This document shows positions 11,218 to 22,420 of a stretch of 64,000 nt of DNA, in pieces (position 1 is the first letter of the stretch; each line of letters starts with the position of its first letter). The DNA comes from Onthophagus taurus. Taxonomy: Eukaryota > Arthropoda > Insecta > Coleoptera > Scarabaeidae. The translations under genes were made by a program, and so were the position numbers. The stretch lies in the NCBI RefSeq assembly GCF_036711975.1, contig NC_091973.1:10850001-10914000 (forward strand). Reading direction: 5' to 3'. The notes beneath the pieces are model-generated. The model worked only from the letters and a program-made list of their open reading frames with translations, made no database searches and was not told the DNA's origin.

Positions 11218-11540
11218 CGTAACTTCTTTGTCAATCTGAGCATAACGTCTCTGTGCTTCTGTCAGAGATGTGGAAGAATAAGCAATCGGTTTTTTATTTT
11301 GCATAATTACCGCACCCAATGCAAATTTTGAACTATCTACTGATAGTGTTATAGGTTTTATCACATCAAAATACTTCAGTGCAGGTTCAGTGGTTAACAA
11401 TTCTTTCAACTTAGTAAATTGTTTTGAGAGATTTTCATTCCATTCCCATACAACGTCTTTTCTCCTACATACGTAATCATCCCTAAGAATCTAGACAACA
11501 CCTTTCAATTGGTTTAGCTAGGGTTTGTTCCAAGTACATC

Positions 11541-12613
11541 GTTTATAGTTATATTCAGACTAAAAAGGCGCGAATTGGCCTAAAACAATGATTTATTTAT
11601 TTTTAATATTAGTGCTACACGTGTTTCGTCCCTCCTAGAGGCTTCAACAGGCACGACGTAAATCGGTTTTACGACAGGCTTGGGGGAATTCGGGTCGTTT
11701 TTGCCATGTTCTTGAGTATATGTGTATTAACACGTTATTAAATATTCTATTGTATAATGTAGAAAGGTTTCTATTGTTTATTCCAAAATAGTAACAGTCT
11801 AATCAGTTTTTCTTCTATTTTATTTAGTGGTAAAAGTGTAAGCATTTATTGAAATTGTTTTCTGTTTATTTTCTTTTCCGTGTGTCGTCCACGTTTTACA
11901 TAACCTCAATGAGTCCACAATTGAAGTTTAGGCCAAATAGTGTTATTAAAAATAACGAAGATTTACCAAATGTGATGCCGAAGTGTTGAAATTTAATTAT
12001 GAATTTAGATGAAAGTTAAAAAATTATGAATAGGGTTACATTTAAAATTGCGTTTTGAGTCGCACCATCTTGATCGATTGATAAAAGTGAACTGTCCACT
12101 TTATCACTTTATCTTTTAATTTTTTTAATATTGACTCTATTTTATTTGGATCTGGCTCTTTTCCTTCTCTAGCTACAACATGACTTCATTCAAATAAAAT
12201 TGACTTTTTATTAATGTGTTTTATTATTAAAGTATTTCAAACCACTTTTTCTCATTAATCACATTTATTTCTATAGAATCTAAAACATAATTTTGTCGCT
12301 TAATTATAATAATTATTGTCTTCAAGATTATGAACATATTTATTTTTATTACGTTTCCTCGCAAAATGTATTGTGTTAATAAACATCACAGTGCTCTCTG
12401 AGCCAATTACGATTCTCTACAATGTACATCATACCGCGTACATATAATATAATAACATATATAAACATGGTACAGTTAAGATAGATAGCTGGACGAAAGT
12501 AGGCCGACAGTCGTCCTTATAAGCGATTTTCGCCAGGATTCGCACCGCCCTACGTTGTTAAACATCTGTTCATTAGCGGGATCTGCACCCCATACAACAA
12601 TTGAATAACTAAA
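11541..12613. other. No intact gene; Penelope-type tail and a possible non-LTR trace
   Basis: About 1 kb of AT-rich sequence. Its left part carries a hammerhead-like motif (11624-11650), suggesting another Penelope 3' end. Near 12480-12600 the minus strand encodes a short stretch reminiscent of the end of a jockey-type reverse transcriptase (SIVVWGADPANEQMF), too short to be sure. The right edge is the TA target of the Tc1 element. Confidence 0.4.
11624..11650 (-). ncRNA. Hammerhead-ribozyme-like motif
   Basis: On the minus strand CTGTTGAA is followed by a CCTC-TAG-GAGG hairpin and then GACGAAAC. The framework is as in the other Penelope-end motifs, with a further unrelated stem sequence. 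The spacing before GAAA is slightly longer than in the others. Confidence 0.35.
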
Positions 12614-12615
12614 TA

Positions 12616-14041
12616 CAGTGACTCACATAAATGATCGGACACTAAGCTATAGTACAAAAATAAACAAATATTAAATAAATCAACAAAAACGAAAGATGTT
12701 TATTATAGAAAATATGGGAAAAGGTTTTATTTATAATAATAATTTATTTAATCGAATTTTAATATTTTGTGGGATTTCCCTTGGCCGATAAAACAGCTGT
12801 CAACCTTGTTGGAATCGAGTTGACCAAATTTTGGGTAATTGTGGAAGATATATTTGCCCATTCTTCTTTCAACGTTTTAATGAGCTCTGATTTGGAGGAT
12901 ATGGTTCGCGTCCTTATTCAGCGATTTAATTCTTCCCAAAGATGTTCGATTAGGTTTAGATCAGGTGATTGTGGAGGTGTTTCGATTACTTTTGGGCAGT
13001 TGTAAAGCCTTACATTATGGGCCTTTTGTTTGGGATCGTTATCCCGATAAAATTGGAAGTTGTTTAGAAGGCCCATTTTCTTTGCGGACGATTTTAAATA
13101 GTTCTTTAAAATATTCAAATAGCCATATTGGCCCATTATGCCTTCTATTGTAACCAAATCACCCACCCCAGCTGCCGACATACATCCCCAAACCATAACT
13201 CCACCACCACCATGTTTTACGGTTGGCGCTAGATTTTCTTTTTTCATCTCTTCATTACATTTCCGCCAAACCATTATCCATCCATCACTTCCAAATATAT
13301 TGAACTTACTTTCATCTACAAAAATTACCTTGTTCCAATAATCAATAGACTTCTCAATCATGTTTTTTGCAAACTTTAAGCGAAGTTTACGATTTCTGTC
13401 GTTTATAAAGAATTTTTTTCTACCATTATATCCTTCACTTCTAATAACGCGGCGTATGGTTTCAGGGTGTACGCATTTTCATCCATTACTTTCTAAATTA
13501 GCCGCAAGCTTAGGGGAACTCAAGCGATTATTCCTTTTAATTTCTCGCACAATAATTCGTTTTTCCGCTTTCATCTTTGAAGCGCTTTATAATGTCATGT
13601 ACTGTTGATCGACTAATCTTCGACTTTCCTTCTTCATGATGGGCAATAACCAACTTTCTTATCTGAATGGTCGTTTCTGTTCTTTTCGGTGCCATTGTTG
13701 CAAAGATACAAATAATATTATTGTCTTCACACAAACTTTGTATTTGACATTAACAACAATCAAATTTATAATTAGTGGTGCCATCTGTGTATATGTAGCT
13801 GATTAAATTAGAGTAGCAAATCGAGCGTCTGATGATTTATGTGTGTATACTTCCACAGTCTATTCGACTTTATTTTCAAAATGTATGTAACTTTACAAAA
13901 AATTTTACTAAATTATTCAAGGAAATGTCGAAGCGGTCGACCGGTCGACCGATTCAAAGAAGCGGTAATAAATCAATTGTGAAGATAAATATTTATTTCA
14001 TGTATAATACATAAGTGTCCAATCACTTATGGGAGTCACTG
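12616..14041. mobile_element. Tc1-like DNA transposon, 1426 bp
   Basis: The left end reads CAGTGACTCACATAA and the right end GAGTCACTG, an inverted pair, flanked by TA (12614-12615 and 14042-14043). The length and the TA target are typical of Tc1 elements. The interior contains a broken minus-strand transposase. It inserted next to a non-LTR endonuclease fragment. Confidence 0.9.
12759..13695 (-). pseudogene. Tc1-like transposase, frameshifted
   Basis: The probable start is the ATG at 13695 (MAPKRTETT), followed by the N-terminal helix-turn-helix region at 13537-13695. After a damaged middle the catalytic domain is well preserved at 12918-13361. It has the first aspartate in VIFVDESKFN, the conserved VWGCMS, the second aspartate in FYRDNDPKQKA, and the glutamate in SPDLNLIEHLWEELNR, which is the D,D34E layout. 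The tail runs to a stop at 12759 in another frame. The total length is not a multiple of three, so at least one indel is present. Confidence 0.88.
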
Positions 14042-14043
14042 TA

Positions 14044-14215
14044 CCATTCATAATCCTCTGGCAATCCCTGTTTAAATCTTTCCCATCCCGCTTGATCTAC
14101 CAATGCCTCCAGCAGTCTATTCACATAAAAATTCAGTAGGCATTCCCAAAATACTCTCCTTTGTTATAAACACGCGCCACGTTCCAAAACACCATCCTTA
14201 CTACCCCATCCTCTA
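14044..14215 (-). pseudogene. Non-LTR retrotransposon endonuclease fragment
   Basis: Minus-strand frames give MVFWNVARVYNK, then DQAGWERF and LPEDYEW-type segments. This is the very start of an apurinic-type endonuclease domain of insect non-LTR elements. It is broken by frame changes, ends at the TA used by the Tc1 element, and has no downstream reverse transcriptase attached. Confidence 0.5.
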
Positions 14216-14229
14216 ATGCGGCAACTATA

Positions 14230-14486
14230 CAGGTTGTCCCGTGTCTTCCCGATCAGAACATTATACGGTTGAAGGATACATTATTCTGAAGCGATTTTTC
14301 TAATAAAATTTTTTTGAAATGTTTATAATAACCTCATGGGAACTGTTTAAAGTCGTCCAATAGCGGAATTTAATATTCACGGAAAAAGTTTATCTCTCTT
14401 TCCCTGTCTTCCCGATCAGAGCATTATACGGTTGAAGGATAATGCAACCGTACAATGCTCTGATCCGGAAGGTACGGGACACGCTG
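14230..14486. mobile_element. MITE-like element, 257 bp, TA-flanked
   Basis: The ends CAGGTTGTCCCGTGTCTTCC and GGAAGGTACGGGACACGCTG are inverted, with TA on both sides (14228-14229, 14487-14488). The block CTTCCCGATCAGA plus ATTATACGGTTGAAGGAT occurs twice inside (about 14246 and 14407), so the element contains a partial internal duplication. It has no coding capacity. Confidence 0.6.
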
Positions 14487-14489
14487 TAT

Positions 14490-14940
14490 TCTCGAATGAG
14501 TTTATCCAAGACGTCAACTCCACTCGGTGTTTGGTTATATTCTAAAACAATATTTGGTTTGTAATTTATTTCGCAGTTACTTATTTTAGAGTTTGCTTTG
14601 GTTACATACGAAACTAGAGTTATCTCCTTTCTAAATGAGAAACAGGTTCTATTTGAAGTAACATTTTTGGCAAACTCTTTATTTTTACGAACAGTCCCAA
14701 GCAATTAAATGCTTTGCGAAGTTCGTCTGCTAATGATACATTGGAAAAAAATTGTCTGTAGTAATATTTCGCCATATATATCATTCCAAAATTCTGAATA
14801 CGCTTTTACTACTTCTTGTCCTTGGTTTTTTTCAGGTTTATTTCAAACTTTTATTCCATATTTTCCTGGCTTGCTTGGAATATATGCTTTAAATGGACAA
14901 CGTACGAAGTCTTTTACTTCCTGCAATAGGATCAATTAAA
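14490..14940 (-). pseudogene. piggyBac-type transposase fragment (second family)
   Basis: The minus strand encodes LGTVRKNK, ITLVSYVTKANSK and YNQTPSGVDVLDKLIREYS (14490-14704), the third-aspartate region of a piggyBac transposase. Upstream frames (14709-14940) give pieces of the FVRCPFKAYIPSKPGKYGIK-type substrate region. The sequence differs clearly from the transposase at 3967-5785, so it belongs to a different piggyBac lineage. It is frameshifted and lacks both ends. Confidence 0.65.
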
Positions 14941-14944
14941 TAAA

Positions 14945-15140
14945 ACAAGATTATATTATATAGCCAATATTTCGCATATAATTAATGCTTCATCAGGGCC
15001 ATGAAGGCTCTACAAAGGTAAACAACGCTAAAATCAATTAAAATTACAAAAACCAAACTTACAATCTTCGAAAAGCCAGCACAAAACAATAGGACAAACC
15101 ACGCAACGTATCATGTGACTTAAAAAACTTTACGGTTAGG
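14945..15140 (-). mobile_element. Penelope-type 3' fragment
   Basis: Non-coding stretch that begins beside the piggyBac remnant and holds a hammerhead-like motif at 14970-14996. The resemblance to the other Penelope tails lies only in that motif and in the absence of genes, so the edges are approximate. Confidence 0.35.
14970..14996 (-). ncRNA. Hammerhead-ribozyme-like motif with canonical CTGATGA box
   Basis: On the minus strand CTGATGA, one extra A, the hairpin GCAT-TAATTAT-ATGC, then GAAA. This is the only copy in the window with the exact CTGATGA core and therefore the best candidate for a working ribozyme, although the extra A before the stem is unusual. Confidence 0.45.
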
Positions 15141-15719
15141 AACATGTGTAACGAATGAAAGAAAAATCTGACATCTGGGTGATCCTAATAACAGATAGTA
15201 CCATTTCAATACCACGTGCATTACCCTTTTTTAGCATTTTCTTGGTTATCCCTACGGTCTTCCTGCGTGCGATGTGGACTAGTTGTCGTTATTTTAAAAT
15301 AGTTTTAAAATATCACGAGTTATCGCATCATACACCTCAGTGGATAAAGTGCTTAAAAAAGTTTAACAAACAAATTTAAGTAAATTAGTAGAATGGAAAA
15401 AATGAAATTATACAGATTACTTAATAATAATAAAATATAAAATTCTAATCTAAATTACTTATCATCTAAAACTACATGACTTATTACATAACACAAATTG
15501 TGTTATTTAAAAGTACCATATTTATTAAAACATGATTGCAATAAAATATTTTTCTAACGCATTCTAAAAATTGCCAAATACGTTGTTGAATTAAAGGTGT
15601 CTCGTCGTATTCATAATAAACTTGACATTTCTGTAATTTTATGATGATATCTTTTAAGTTAAAAGCTTCTTCTTTCTTTAATGTTTTCAATACCAGATAA
15701 ACTGTACTAATCGCTAATA
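15141..15719. other. No gene recognised
   Basis: AT-rich stretch with only short frames, none resembling a known protein. A small palindrome (ACACAAATTGTGT) lies near 15488-15500. It probably consists of old transposon tails. Confidence 0.4.
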
Positions 15720-16620
15720 ATGACGGTGGATATTCTAGGGAACTTCGTGGACGCTATTCGGCACACTTTCGTTTCAGAATCCCCTTTAGCAACATCATTT
15801 GAGACTTGGCTCCGGCTATCTGCAGTCTATTATGATCCAGGCGTGGATACGACCCAGAGCCACGGTCCTCTTCTATCTCTGCCCTGCTATTGCCCTTCAC
15901 AAATATTAGCAGGTCGTCCGCGTATGCCACGACTTCCACGTCCGAGAACTGCATCTCCAATAACCCGTCCAAGAGTATGCCCCAGAATCTCGGTCCAAGA
16001 ACCGAGCCCTGAGGACACCCCGAACATCGAGACTTCCCGATCTCGGAAGTAATCGCGCACGACCTCGTATATATTTTGCGGAACTTTGGCCAAACGCAGC
16101 GTGCACAAAACACTGGGCCACCAAACAGTGTCGAGCGCCGCGGCAATGTCCACAAACACTCACAGGACGTAATTATGACCACTGGAAACGACAATTTCTC
16201 TCACGGAACCCATACTGCTTCGGGCTGTGCCCCACGTTTTCCCTGTAGCATGCGTCTACTTTTTCCCACATCAGTCTCTCCAAGACCTTGCCCAACATAG
16301 GCAGAAGAGATATGAGCCTGTAAGCCTTGACATTCCCCACCGCCCCTTTTCTTTTTACCAGCATGACTGCTTGTGCCGACTTCCATTGCCCAGGGAACCT
16401 TTGCTTTTCCAGACAGAGGTTGTACAAGGTCTTAAGTACACCAGGTCTCATCTCCCATAACTTCTTAACGTATACCGGGAATACTCCGTCTTTACCCGGG
16501 GACTTCCCGGATCTCATCTCTTTCACCGCCTTATTCACGTCATGCATGGTAATCCTAGCAGTATATCCACCCCCCTCTCCGTCGCGCACTGAAGCATCTC
16601 CCCATCACCGCCTTTGATCT
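15720..16620 (-). pseudogene. R1-like non-LTR reverse transcriptase, fragment A
   Basis: Minus-strand frames cover the fingers and palm of an R1-clade reverse transcriptase. There is a KSPGKDGVFPVYVKKLWEM segment and an ISLLPMLGKVLERLMW segment (16173-16589). After a frame change come GCPQGSVLGPRFW and the intact VVAYADDLLIF active site (15754-16194). Base composition is much more GC-rich than the neighbouring sequence, so it is an element of different origin or age from the AT-rich fragment B. Endonuclease and RNase H parts are absent. Confidence 0.8.
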
Positions 16621-16882
16621 CTGACAGTTAATTTGCATGCACTTAATAGTGAATGTACTCCGTTTTGTCGCGCCTTAATTGGATCTGTCGCGTGAATTCT
16701 GGACACTTATTCGACGTAGTGGGGTGGTCGCTCCTTTCACTCGACCCTCTTAGCCCCCGATCCAGATCATGGATCTTTCACGGGGTTACGGTCACTAACC
16801 ACGTGGAGGTGGGGTCATCCTACTATGCAGTACACTAACAATTTCCCCCACCTCATTCACCATCATACATCCCGCAACCCCC

Positions 16883-17930
16883 CTAGTGTCCACTGTGTCC
16901 GTAGTGTTCATCCAAGATTACGTCCAAGTATTTTATATTTAAAAGTTTATTTTCCGTTAGCCACTTATTTATTTCATTCATCGAATGATTCCCCCTTAAT
17001 TCTAACTCAGTTCGGCTGTTTCCTTCAACTAGTACAAAAATATCATCCGCATAGGCAACTACATTAACTCCTTCATATTCATTATGTAATAAATCATCTA
17101 ACAAAATGGACCACAAACGAGGGCCCAACACTGAACCCTGCGGGCATCCTCTTGTTATCGTGGTTGTTATTTTATTTTGGCCTGCACTTATTGTCAGACT
17201 TCTGTCCCTAAAATACTCATTTATTAAATTATATATTACTTTCGTTACCTTTGCTCTTTTCAGCCGTTGAAGCACAGAGGGCCACCAAACTTATCGAATG
17301 CTCCGGCTACGTCAATGCATATCCCTAAAACATATTTTGAGTTCGTATTATTTTTAATTTCTCTTACACTTAACAGTGCGCCCACCTTTCCTTTCCGTGC
17401 TTTAAATCCGTATTGCTTTTCACTTTCTAGCCCCATTTCATTATATTTAGATTCTATTTTATTCCATAAACCCTTCCCAGCAGCTTTCCCATCACTGGCA
17501 GCAGCGATATTATCCTGTAAGCTTTTGGATCAGTTGACATTTTATTTATGTTTTTGGTTAGCAGAGCCGCTTCGGCTTGCTTCCACTTGGTAGCGAATTT
17601 TTGAGTTTCGATATACATATTCAATATTGTTTTAATTATGTTTGGCTTATAATTCCAGAGACTGCGCAGGTACTCACGGTAAATCCCGTCGTTATCCGGC
17701 GCCTTTCCCATTTTCATTACTTTCATTGTCGCGTTTATTTCACACATAGTAATCCAATCCTGTTCGTGAAATATCTCATGCCCTACCATATCTCCCAAAA
17801 CCCCGTTATCATTAGCATTGTCTACAAACAAAGTATCTATTACAGCTCTTGCCATTTTTTCCAATCCCCTTGTTTCAATATCATTTACGTTGACTGAGTT
17901 GTACAAATTTCTAATCTTTATCTTTCTCAT
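16883..17930 (-). pseudogene. R1-like non-LTR reverse transcriptase, fragment B
   Basis: Same domain order as fragment A on the same strand, but AT-rich and clearly diverged. It has a KMGKAPDNDGIYREYLRSLW and ISLLPVMGKLLGR part (17454-17930), and a GCPQGSVLGPRLWSILLDDLL and VVAYADDIFVL part (16883-17275) with the catalytic YADD intact. At least two frameshifts break it. The stretch 16621-16882 between fragments A and B shows no gene. Confidence 0.8.
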
Positions 17931-18177
17931 GCTTAGCTTATAGAAATAGCCTCAGGGGTCATCACTACTACTTTCAATGGACCTTTGTCAGCACTGTCTC
18001 TTCACCTTACATTACATTACATAGAATACATATCGGGTAGGCGGACCAACCAACCTTGCACCGCGACCCTAAGGATCTATTGTACCCCGATAGATATCGT
18101 TATCAAATTTCACCGTGCAGTCCAATGCTCTCAACGAACATTAATACCTTGCTCGGTGAAAGGTTATTCAGATCTTT

Positions 18178-18585
18178 TCAGGAGATAAACTGCGACCCAA
18201 AAATCGAGAATCTGATACGGTTAACGGCAGGGCAGTGGCATAAAACAAGCTCAACCGTCTCTGTTTCCTCCGCACATAGTCGGCATTCAACATCGTCGGC
18301 TAAACCCAACAAGTTGAGGTGTGCTTTTAATCGGCAGTACTCAGTAAAAAAATCCATTAGTACTTTTATGCTACTACGGGCAAGTCCTAAAATATTCCCG
18401 GGTTTTCCAGGAGAACTGGTCCACAGTACGCGAAGTCTCTCTTCAGCCCACAATCCAATTCTATATTTGGCCATCGCAAATGATACACCAACTGGTGGTT
18501 CCGGCTCCACAAACGCTTCAAGGCTGCCATCCCGTGCTAGCTTATCTGCCGCTTCATTGTCAGCAACCCCAGAGTGTTTAACCCC
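18178..18585 (-). pseudogene. R1-like ORF2 C-terminal end (RNase H end plus cysteine motif)
   Basis: The minus strand starts in the middle of an RNase H domain (SGVADNEAADKLARDGS). It continues to LMDFFTEYCRLKAHLNLLGL and a CRLCAEETETVELVLCHCP motif. This is the C-terminal cysteine-histidine region of R1-type ORF2. It is a 5'-truncated 3' piece and is not in frame or continuous with fragments A and B. Confidence 0.75.
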
Positions 18586-18625
18586 GGACCCAGATCAGAG
18601 AAACTCTGTTATCACAACTCATCGA

Positions 18626-20291
18626 AACTTTCGATCTAAAATATTTTCAAGATGGCTGCCACTTCCGGTCTACCGGAAGTAGACCATAACTTTGTTATTT
18701 TAAATGGAATGCTATAGTTTTTATTGCACCTTTTAATACTAATAATTAAGTACGTAAAACAATATGTTGACTTTGATAAAAGTTATTGGTACCTAGCGTT
18801 TTTCGTTTTCGAGTTATTTTGATTTTAAGGTTTTTTTGGCAAATTTCACCATGCACTTTAAAACCCTATATCCCAGCCAACGTTCATTCAAAAAAGCTCT
18901 AAATTGGCACGATTACTCGTCAGATGCTCTTAAATAGATTGTCATATATTGTATCAGAGTATCTTATACAGGATGGTCAAAAATTGAATTACCGTTTCTC
19001 CATATTCAATGGGGAGAAAGTCGAAAATTTTAAATGGAACGCCCTATATTTTATTAGCCTACACGAAAGGGAACTTAATTCTCTACAATTTATCTATAAA
19101 CATTCCCATACTTATTTATTGTAGTTTCTCTCATATTCGTAATTTTATCAAAACATGCAGAAAATGCAGGAAACCGTTTGTATTTTTATTAGAAGGCCAT
19201 AACATTTTGACAGTTTTTTGTTTAATTTATTTCTATTATTATTTGTACTATTAACTACGATTGATAATCTTTTAGTTTACTAGCCTTTACTTACCAAAAA
19301 TAACAAACAGAAGATCAAATAAATGAAACTATTAAAACAAAAAGTTAATGACAAAAATTAGATTTGAATAAAAATATAAATTTATAATATAAATTTGTTA
19401 TTAAATTGAATTTGGAAATGCAATAAAATACGTTAAATTATTTATTTCGTTGTCTTCATCACTGGTGACCGGAAATATGCGATTTCTTTTGGTCTCGATA
19501 TATCCAGAACTAATAAATTCATTATCAATTTTTTGAAATTTTTCCTCGTAATGGTCGTTAGGTTTGTTAAACATCTCTCATTAAGTGTTCGACACGTCTT
19601 GTCCGAAAGTTTATTGCATTCGCCATCAATACAAAATAAATTTCAAATATCGGCGTTGGAATAATTTACCATGATGTTCAATAACTTACACCCGTCGTCA
19701 AATGTAACTAATGGCAACAATAATACAAACATGGACCAAAAACTGTCAACATTCCATAGTTTTCTAATAAAAAAACCTGCATTTCGTGTATGTTTTAATA
19801 AATATCGCAATATGAGGCAAACTACAATAAATAGGTATGGGAATGTGTGTAGGTAATTTGTAGAGAATTAGATTCTCTTCCTGATAGCCTAAAAAAATAT
19901 GAGGCGTTCCATTTAAAATTTTCGACTTTCTCGCCATTGAATATGGAGAAACAGTAATTCAATAAGATACTCCAATACAACAAATGGTAATCTATTTGAC
20001 AACATCTAAAGAGTAATCGTGCCAAAGTAGATCTTTTTTGAATGAACTTTGGCTGAGATATGGGGTTTTAAAGAACATGTTGAAATTTACCAAAAAAAGT
20101 TTAAAACCAAAATAACTCGAAAACGAAAAACGCTAGGTACCAATAACTTTTATCAAAGTCAACCTATTTTTTTACGTACAATTAAACTGTGTAATAAAAA
20201 CTATAGCATTCCATTTAAAATAGCGAAGTTATGGTCTACTTCCGGTAGACCGGAAGTGGCGGCCATCTTGAAAGTATTTTAGATCGAAAGT
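18626..20291. repeat. Large inverted repeat (about 0.5-kb arms, 0.68-kb spacer)
   Basis: The arm at 18626-19129 pairs with 19813-20291. Both begin, reading inwards, with AACTTTCGATCTAAAATA-type sequence and share the palindromic TTCCGGTCTACCGGAAGT block. Inner ends share TCTACAATTTATC and the ATTCCCATAC-TTATTTATTGTAGTTT region. The right arm continues outward to ACACCCTGTA near 20384-20393, a typical DNA-transposon tip, while the left tip is missing. The spacer 19130-19812 has no recognisable gene. It is probably a non-autonomous foldback-type DNA transposon truncated on the left. Confidence 0.75.
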
Positions 20292-20393
20292 TCCGAATGA
20301 ACAACCCATGCTACCAAAATTTCAAATCTCTACGAATAGTGGAAAATGAAAAAGTTCTAACGAACCAGTATATAGTAGACACCCTGTATATAG

Positions 20394-20689
20394 TAAAAAA
20401 TTACGTCAGAAAAAGAAAATGTTAAAATTTAGAAAATGTAGAAGCATCACATGTGTTTAAACCAATTAAAACATTAACAAATATTATTAAAATGTTAAAG
20501 ATCAAAACTGTCACAAAATAAAATGAACCGGTTACCCTTTGTATAAAAATATATGTGTGTTGTATGGATATCTGTACATAAGAATTAATTACAAGAGAAT
20601 TACTTACATGAAAAAAACATTTTTAAATAAATGCAATAATGGAAAAATGCTTATTATTTGTTACTTTTTAAGAAGGAGTATAATGGAGC
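20394..20689. other. No gene recognised
   Basis: AT-rich sequence between the inverted repeat and a Penelope endonuclease fragment. It probably includes Penelope-derived untranslated sequence, but nothing in it proves this. Confidence 0.35.
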
Positions 20690-20933
20690 ATATAATATGT
20701 CAATTTGACCATTAAGAAGGTTATTGTTTTTACATTCTTTGTGGATATCAATTTCTAATGATTCTAATAAATCCATTTTAAATCCTTTCTCACATTTATA
20801 TAAGTCTTGTTTTTTCGAAGTCAATTATATGTCCTGTTGTAAGCATATGTTTGTAAACGTTTGAATTTGTTTTTGTTTTGTGTTCATGCAATCTCAAGTC
20901 TAGTCTGCGTCCAGTTTGTCCGATAGATATACT
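20690..20933 (-). pseudogene. Penelope-like GIY-YIG endonuclease fragment
   Basis: The minus strand encodes SIGQTGRRLDLRLHEHKTK and a YKHMLTTGHIIDFEKT stretch. This is the part of a GIY-YIG domain starting at the second motif and the catalytic arginine region. It is cut by the left LTR of the gypsy element at 20934, so that element inserted in or next to it. Confidence 0.65.
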
Positions 20934-21143
20934 AGTTATAAGTCGAGGACAAAGGAAATATAACAGAAATAATCAGCAGATTCTTTTGTAATCGCCGTAA
21001 TAAATTAATGCGCTCAACTAGAGATAATTTAGTCTAGTATCAATATTCATTGTATTAGATTCAATGTCTTTTTGTAATCAAGTTTCAAATAAATAAGTTT
21101 TTAACTTTTTAAAGATAGTTTCACTATAACGAAAAAGTTAACT
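20934..21143 (+). repeat. Left LTR of the gypsy element
   Basis: Begins AGTTATAAG and ends AAAAGTTAACT, giving AGTT...AACT inverted tips as in errantiviruses. It matches 46231-46415 almost base for base over its first 180 bases. The final T is shared with the primer binding site. Confidence 0.85.
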
Positions 21144-21159
21144 GGCGCAGTCAGTAGGA
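21143..21159 (+). promoter_or_regulatory. Primer binding site, tRNA-Ser type
   Basis: TGGCGCAGTCAGTAGGA directly follows the LTR. Its beginning is complementary to a tRNA-Ser 3' end including CCA, as in the 17.6/297 group of insect gypsy elements. The match is from memory of that group and was not searched. Confidence 0.7.
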
Positions 21160-21539
21160 TATCAAATAGTCGCCGAGAATCGTTAAATCGAAGTTCGCGG
21201 GTGAATTTTAATTCTTTGGACTAAACGAATCTGAAAAAACTTGAAGAAACAAAAAATGCACAAGGTCGTGCGGATCAAGTTCTCCAGTTGATGCGGTAGC
21301 TGGCTTGGGACAAAATTCGAGGAGATCCAAATTTCACCAGGGACCCATCCAGGACCATAACCAGTAAGAAAACCCAAAGCGATACAACTCTCGCCGAGAA
21401 AAACACAACGAAGGAAGAAGAAAGAAAAGAAAAGCAACTCATGATACCATTAATTTACTTATTGTAAGTCATTTTTTAACATTTAACATTGTACCAAAAT
21501 TAAGGCGTTCACTTTTTAAAATTTTTGTAAATCAATTTT
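21160..21539. other. Gypsy leader; most of gag missing
   Basis: Where the leader and the first several hundred residues of Gag would be expected there are only about 380 bases without a Gag-like frame. This implies a large internal deletion before the C-terminal Gag part. Confidence 0.5.
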
Positions 21540-22281
21540 TCCAACCGGTGAAATAAGTTATATAAAAAATCCAACAACATTAGAACAGGCTATGTCAAAA
21601 GTCTTGGAATACCAAAATTGGCAATACAGATGCGGCATAGGACAAGCACCGCAAAATCAACATAAACTACAACAACAAATTATACCTGGACAAATGAAAG
21701 TACACCATGTACCGGGACCATAAACATCAAGAAATCAAGTAATACATCCATTTACCAGACCTATTTTCTCACAACAAGGTTTTCAACCACAAAGACCAAA
21801 TTTTTCACAATCTTTTCAACCATTTAATCAAATTCAATATAGACCACCCTTACAAAATTATAATCAACCACAAAAATATCCTCAGCCTTTTCAAAAACAA
21901 ATGTTTGCAAAACCACCTTCATTTAAGTTTACTAAAACTCCACAACAAATGCTAGACAAACGTCAGCTAAGACAACAACCTATGGAAGTTGATATAACTA
22001 AACAAAAGGTAAAAATGACATCATTTGGGCCAGCAACCCCTACAGAAATGCGATGGCATGTGGAAGAATTAAACCAACAATCTGAAGAATATCCAGATTA
22101 CGGAAATGAATTCTACTACGAATATGACGAAGAAAATGATTACCAAAATACTTTAGAAGAAAATATTTTGGAAGAAGACGACAACAATTACTACCAAGAA
22201 GGGGATGTAAATTTTACAATACAAGCCTCGACCAGTGGTACGAAATCTCCAGGAGAGGAGAAAAACTCGAAGAACACATAG
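21540..22281 (+). pseudogene. Gypsy Gag C-terminal part
   Basis: The frame reads NPTTLEQAMSKVLEYQNWQY near 21570-21630, then a stretch rich in Gln, Pro and Phe. It continues from 21901 to 22281 with an acidic tail. A stop at about 21722 interrupts it. This layout (helical end of the capsid-like domain, disordered Q/P-rich part, acidic tail before protease) fits insect gypsy Gag. The N-terminal part is deleted. Confidence 0.65.
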
Positions 22282-22317
22282 AATTTAATCAGCAACAATC
22301 AACACACCTACCATAGA

Positions 22318-22420
22318 TTTACCTACCAGAAATAGAAGCAAAATTATTAATTGATACCGGAGCATCAGCTTCAACTCTTTTAACGGAAATCGCAAAACAA
22401 TATTTTTCAGATTACATTGA
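22318..22420 (+). pseudogene. Gypsy aspartic protease, left part, cut by Polinton
   Basis: The active-site segment LIDTGASAST (about 22348-22377) identifies a retroviral-type aspartic protease. The reading continues to the CATTGA at 22415-22420, which is the left copy of the Polinton target duplication. The same protein resumes after 40935. Confidence 0.8.

Larger units (their letters stand above)
10800..11540 (-). pseudogene. Ty3/gypsy RNase H and end of reverse transcriptase
   Basis: At 11212-11409 the minus strand encodes a segment with SVDSSKFALGAVIMQ and AQRRYAQIDKE, the start of gypsy RNase H. Near 10850-10945 it continues with AILFGCQRFHQYLYGKKITV and SDHKPLE. Upstream, near 11410-11530, is the end of the reverse transcriptase connection (RKDVVWEWNE). 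The RNase H is split by a roughly 270-bp Penelope-type piece (10946-11217) and cut from its integrase by the larger Penelope-like element. RT catalytic motifs are absent: homology stops near 11540. Confidence 0.75.

Noticed and set aside
16076..16617. Several plus-strand frames opposite R1-like fragment A
   Set aside because: They are complementary shadows of a GC-rich reverse transcriptase with recognisable motifs on the minus strand.
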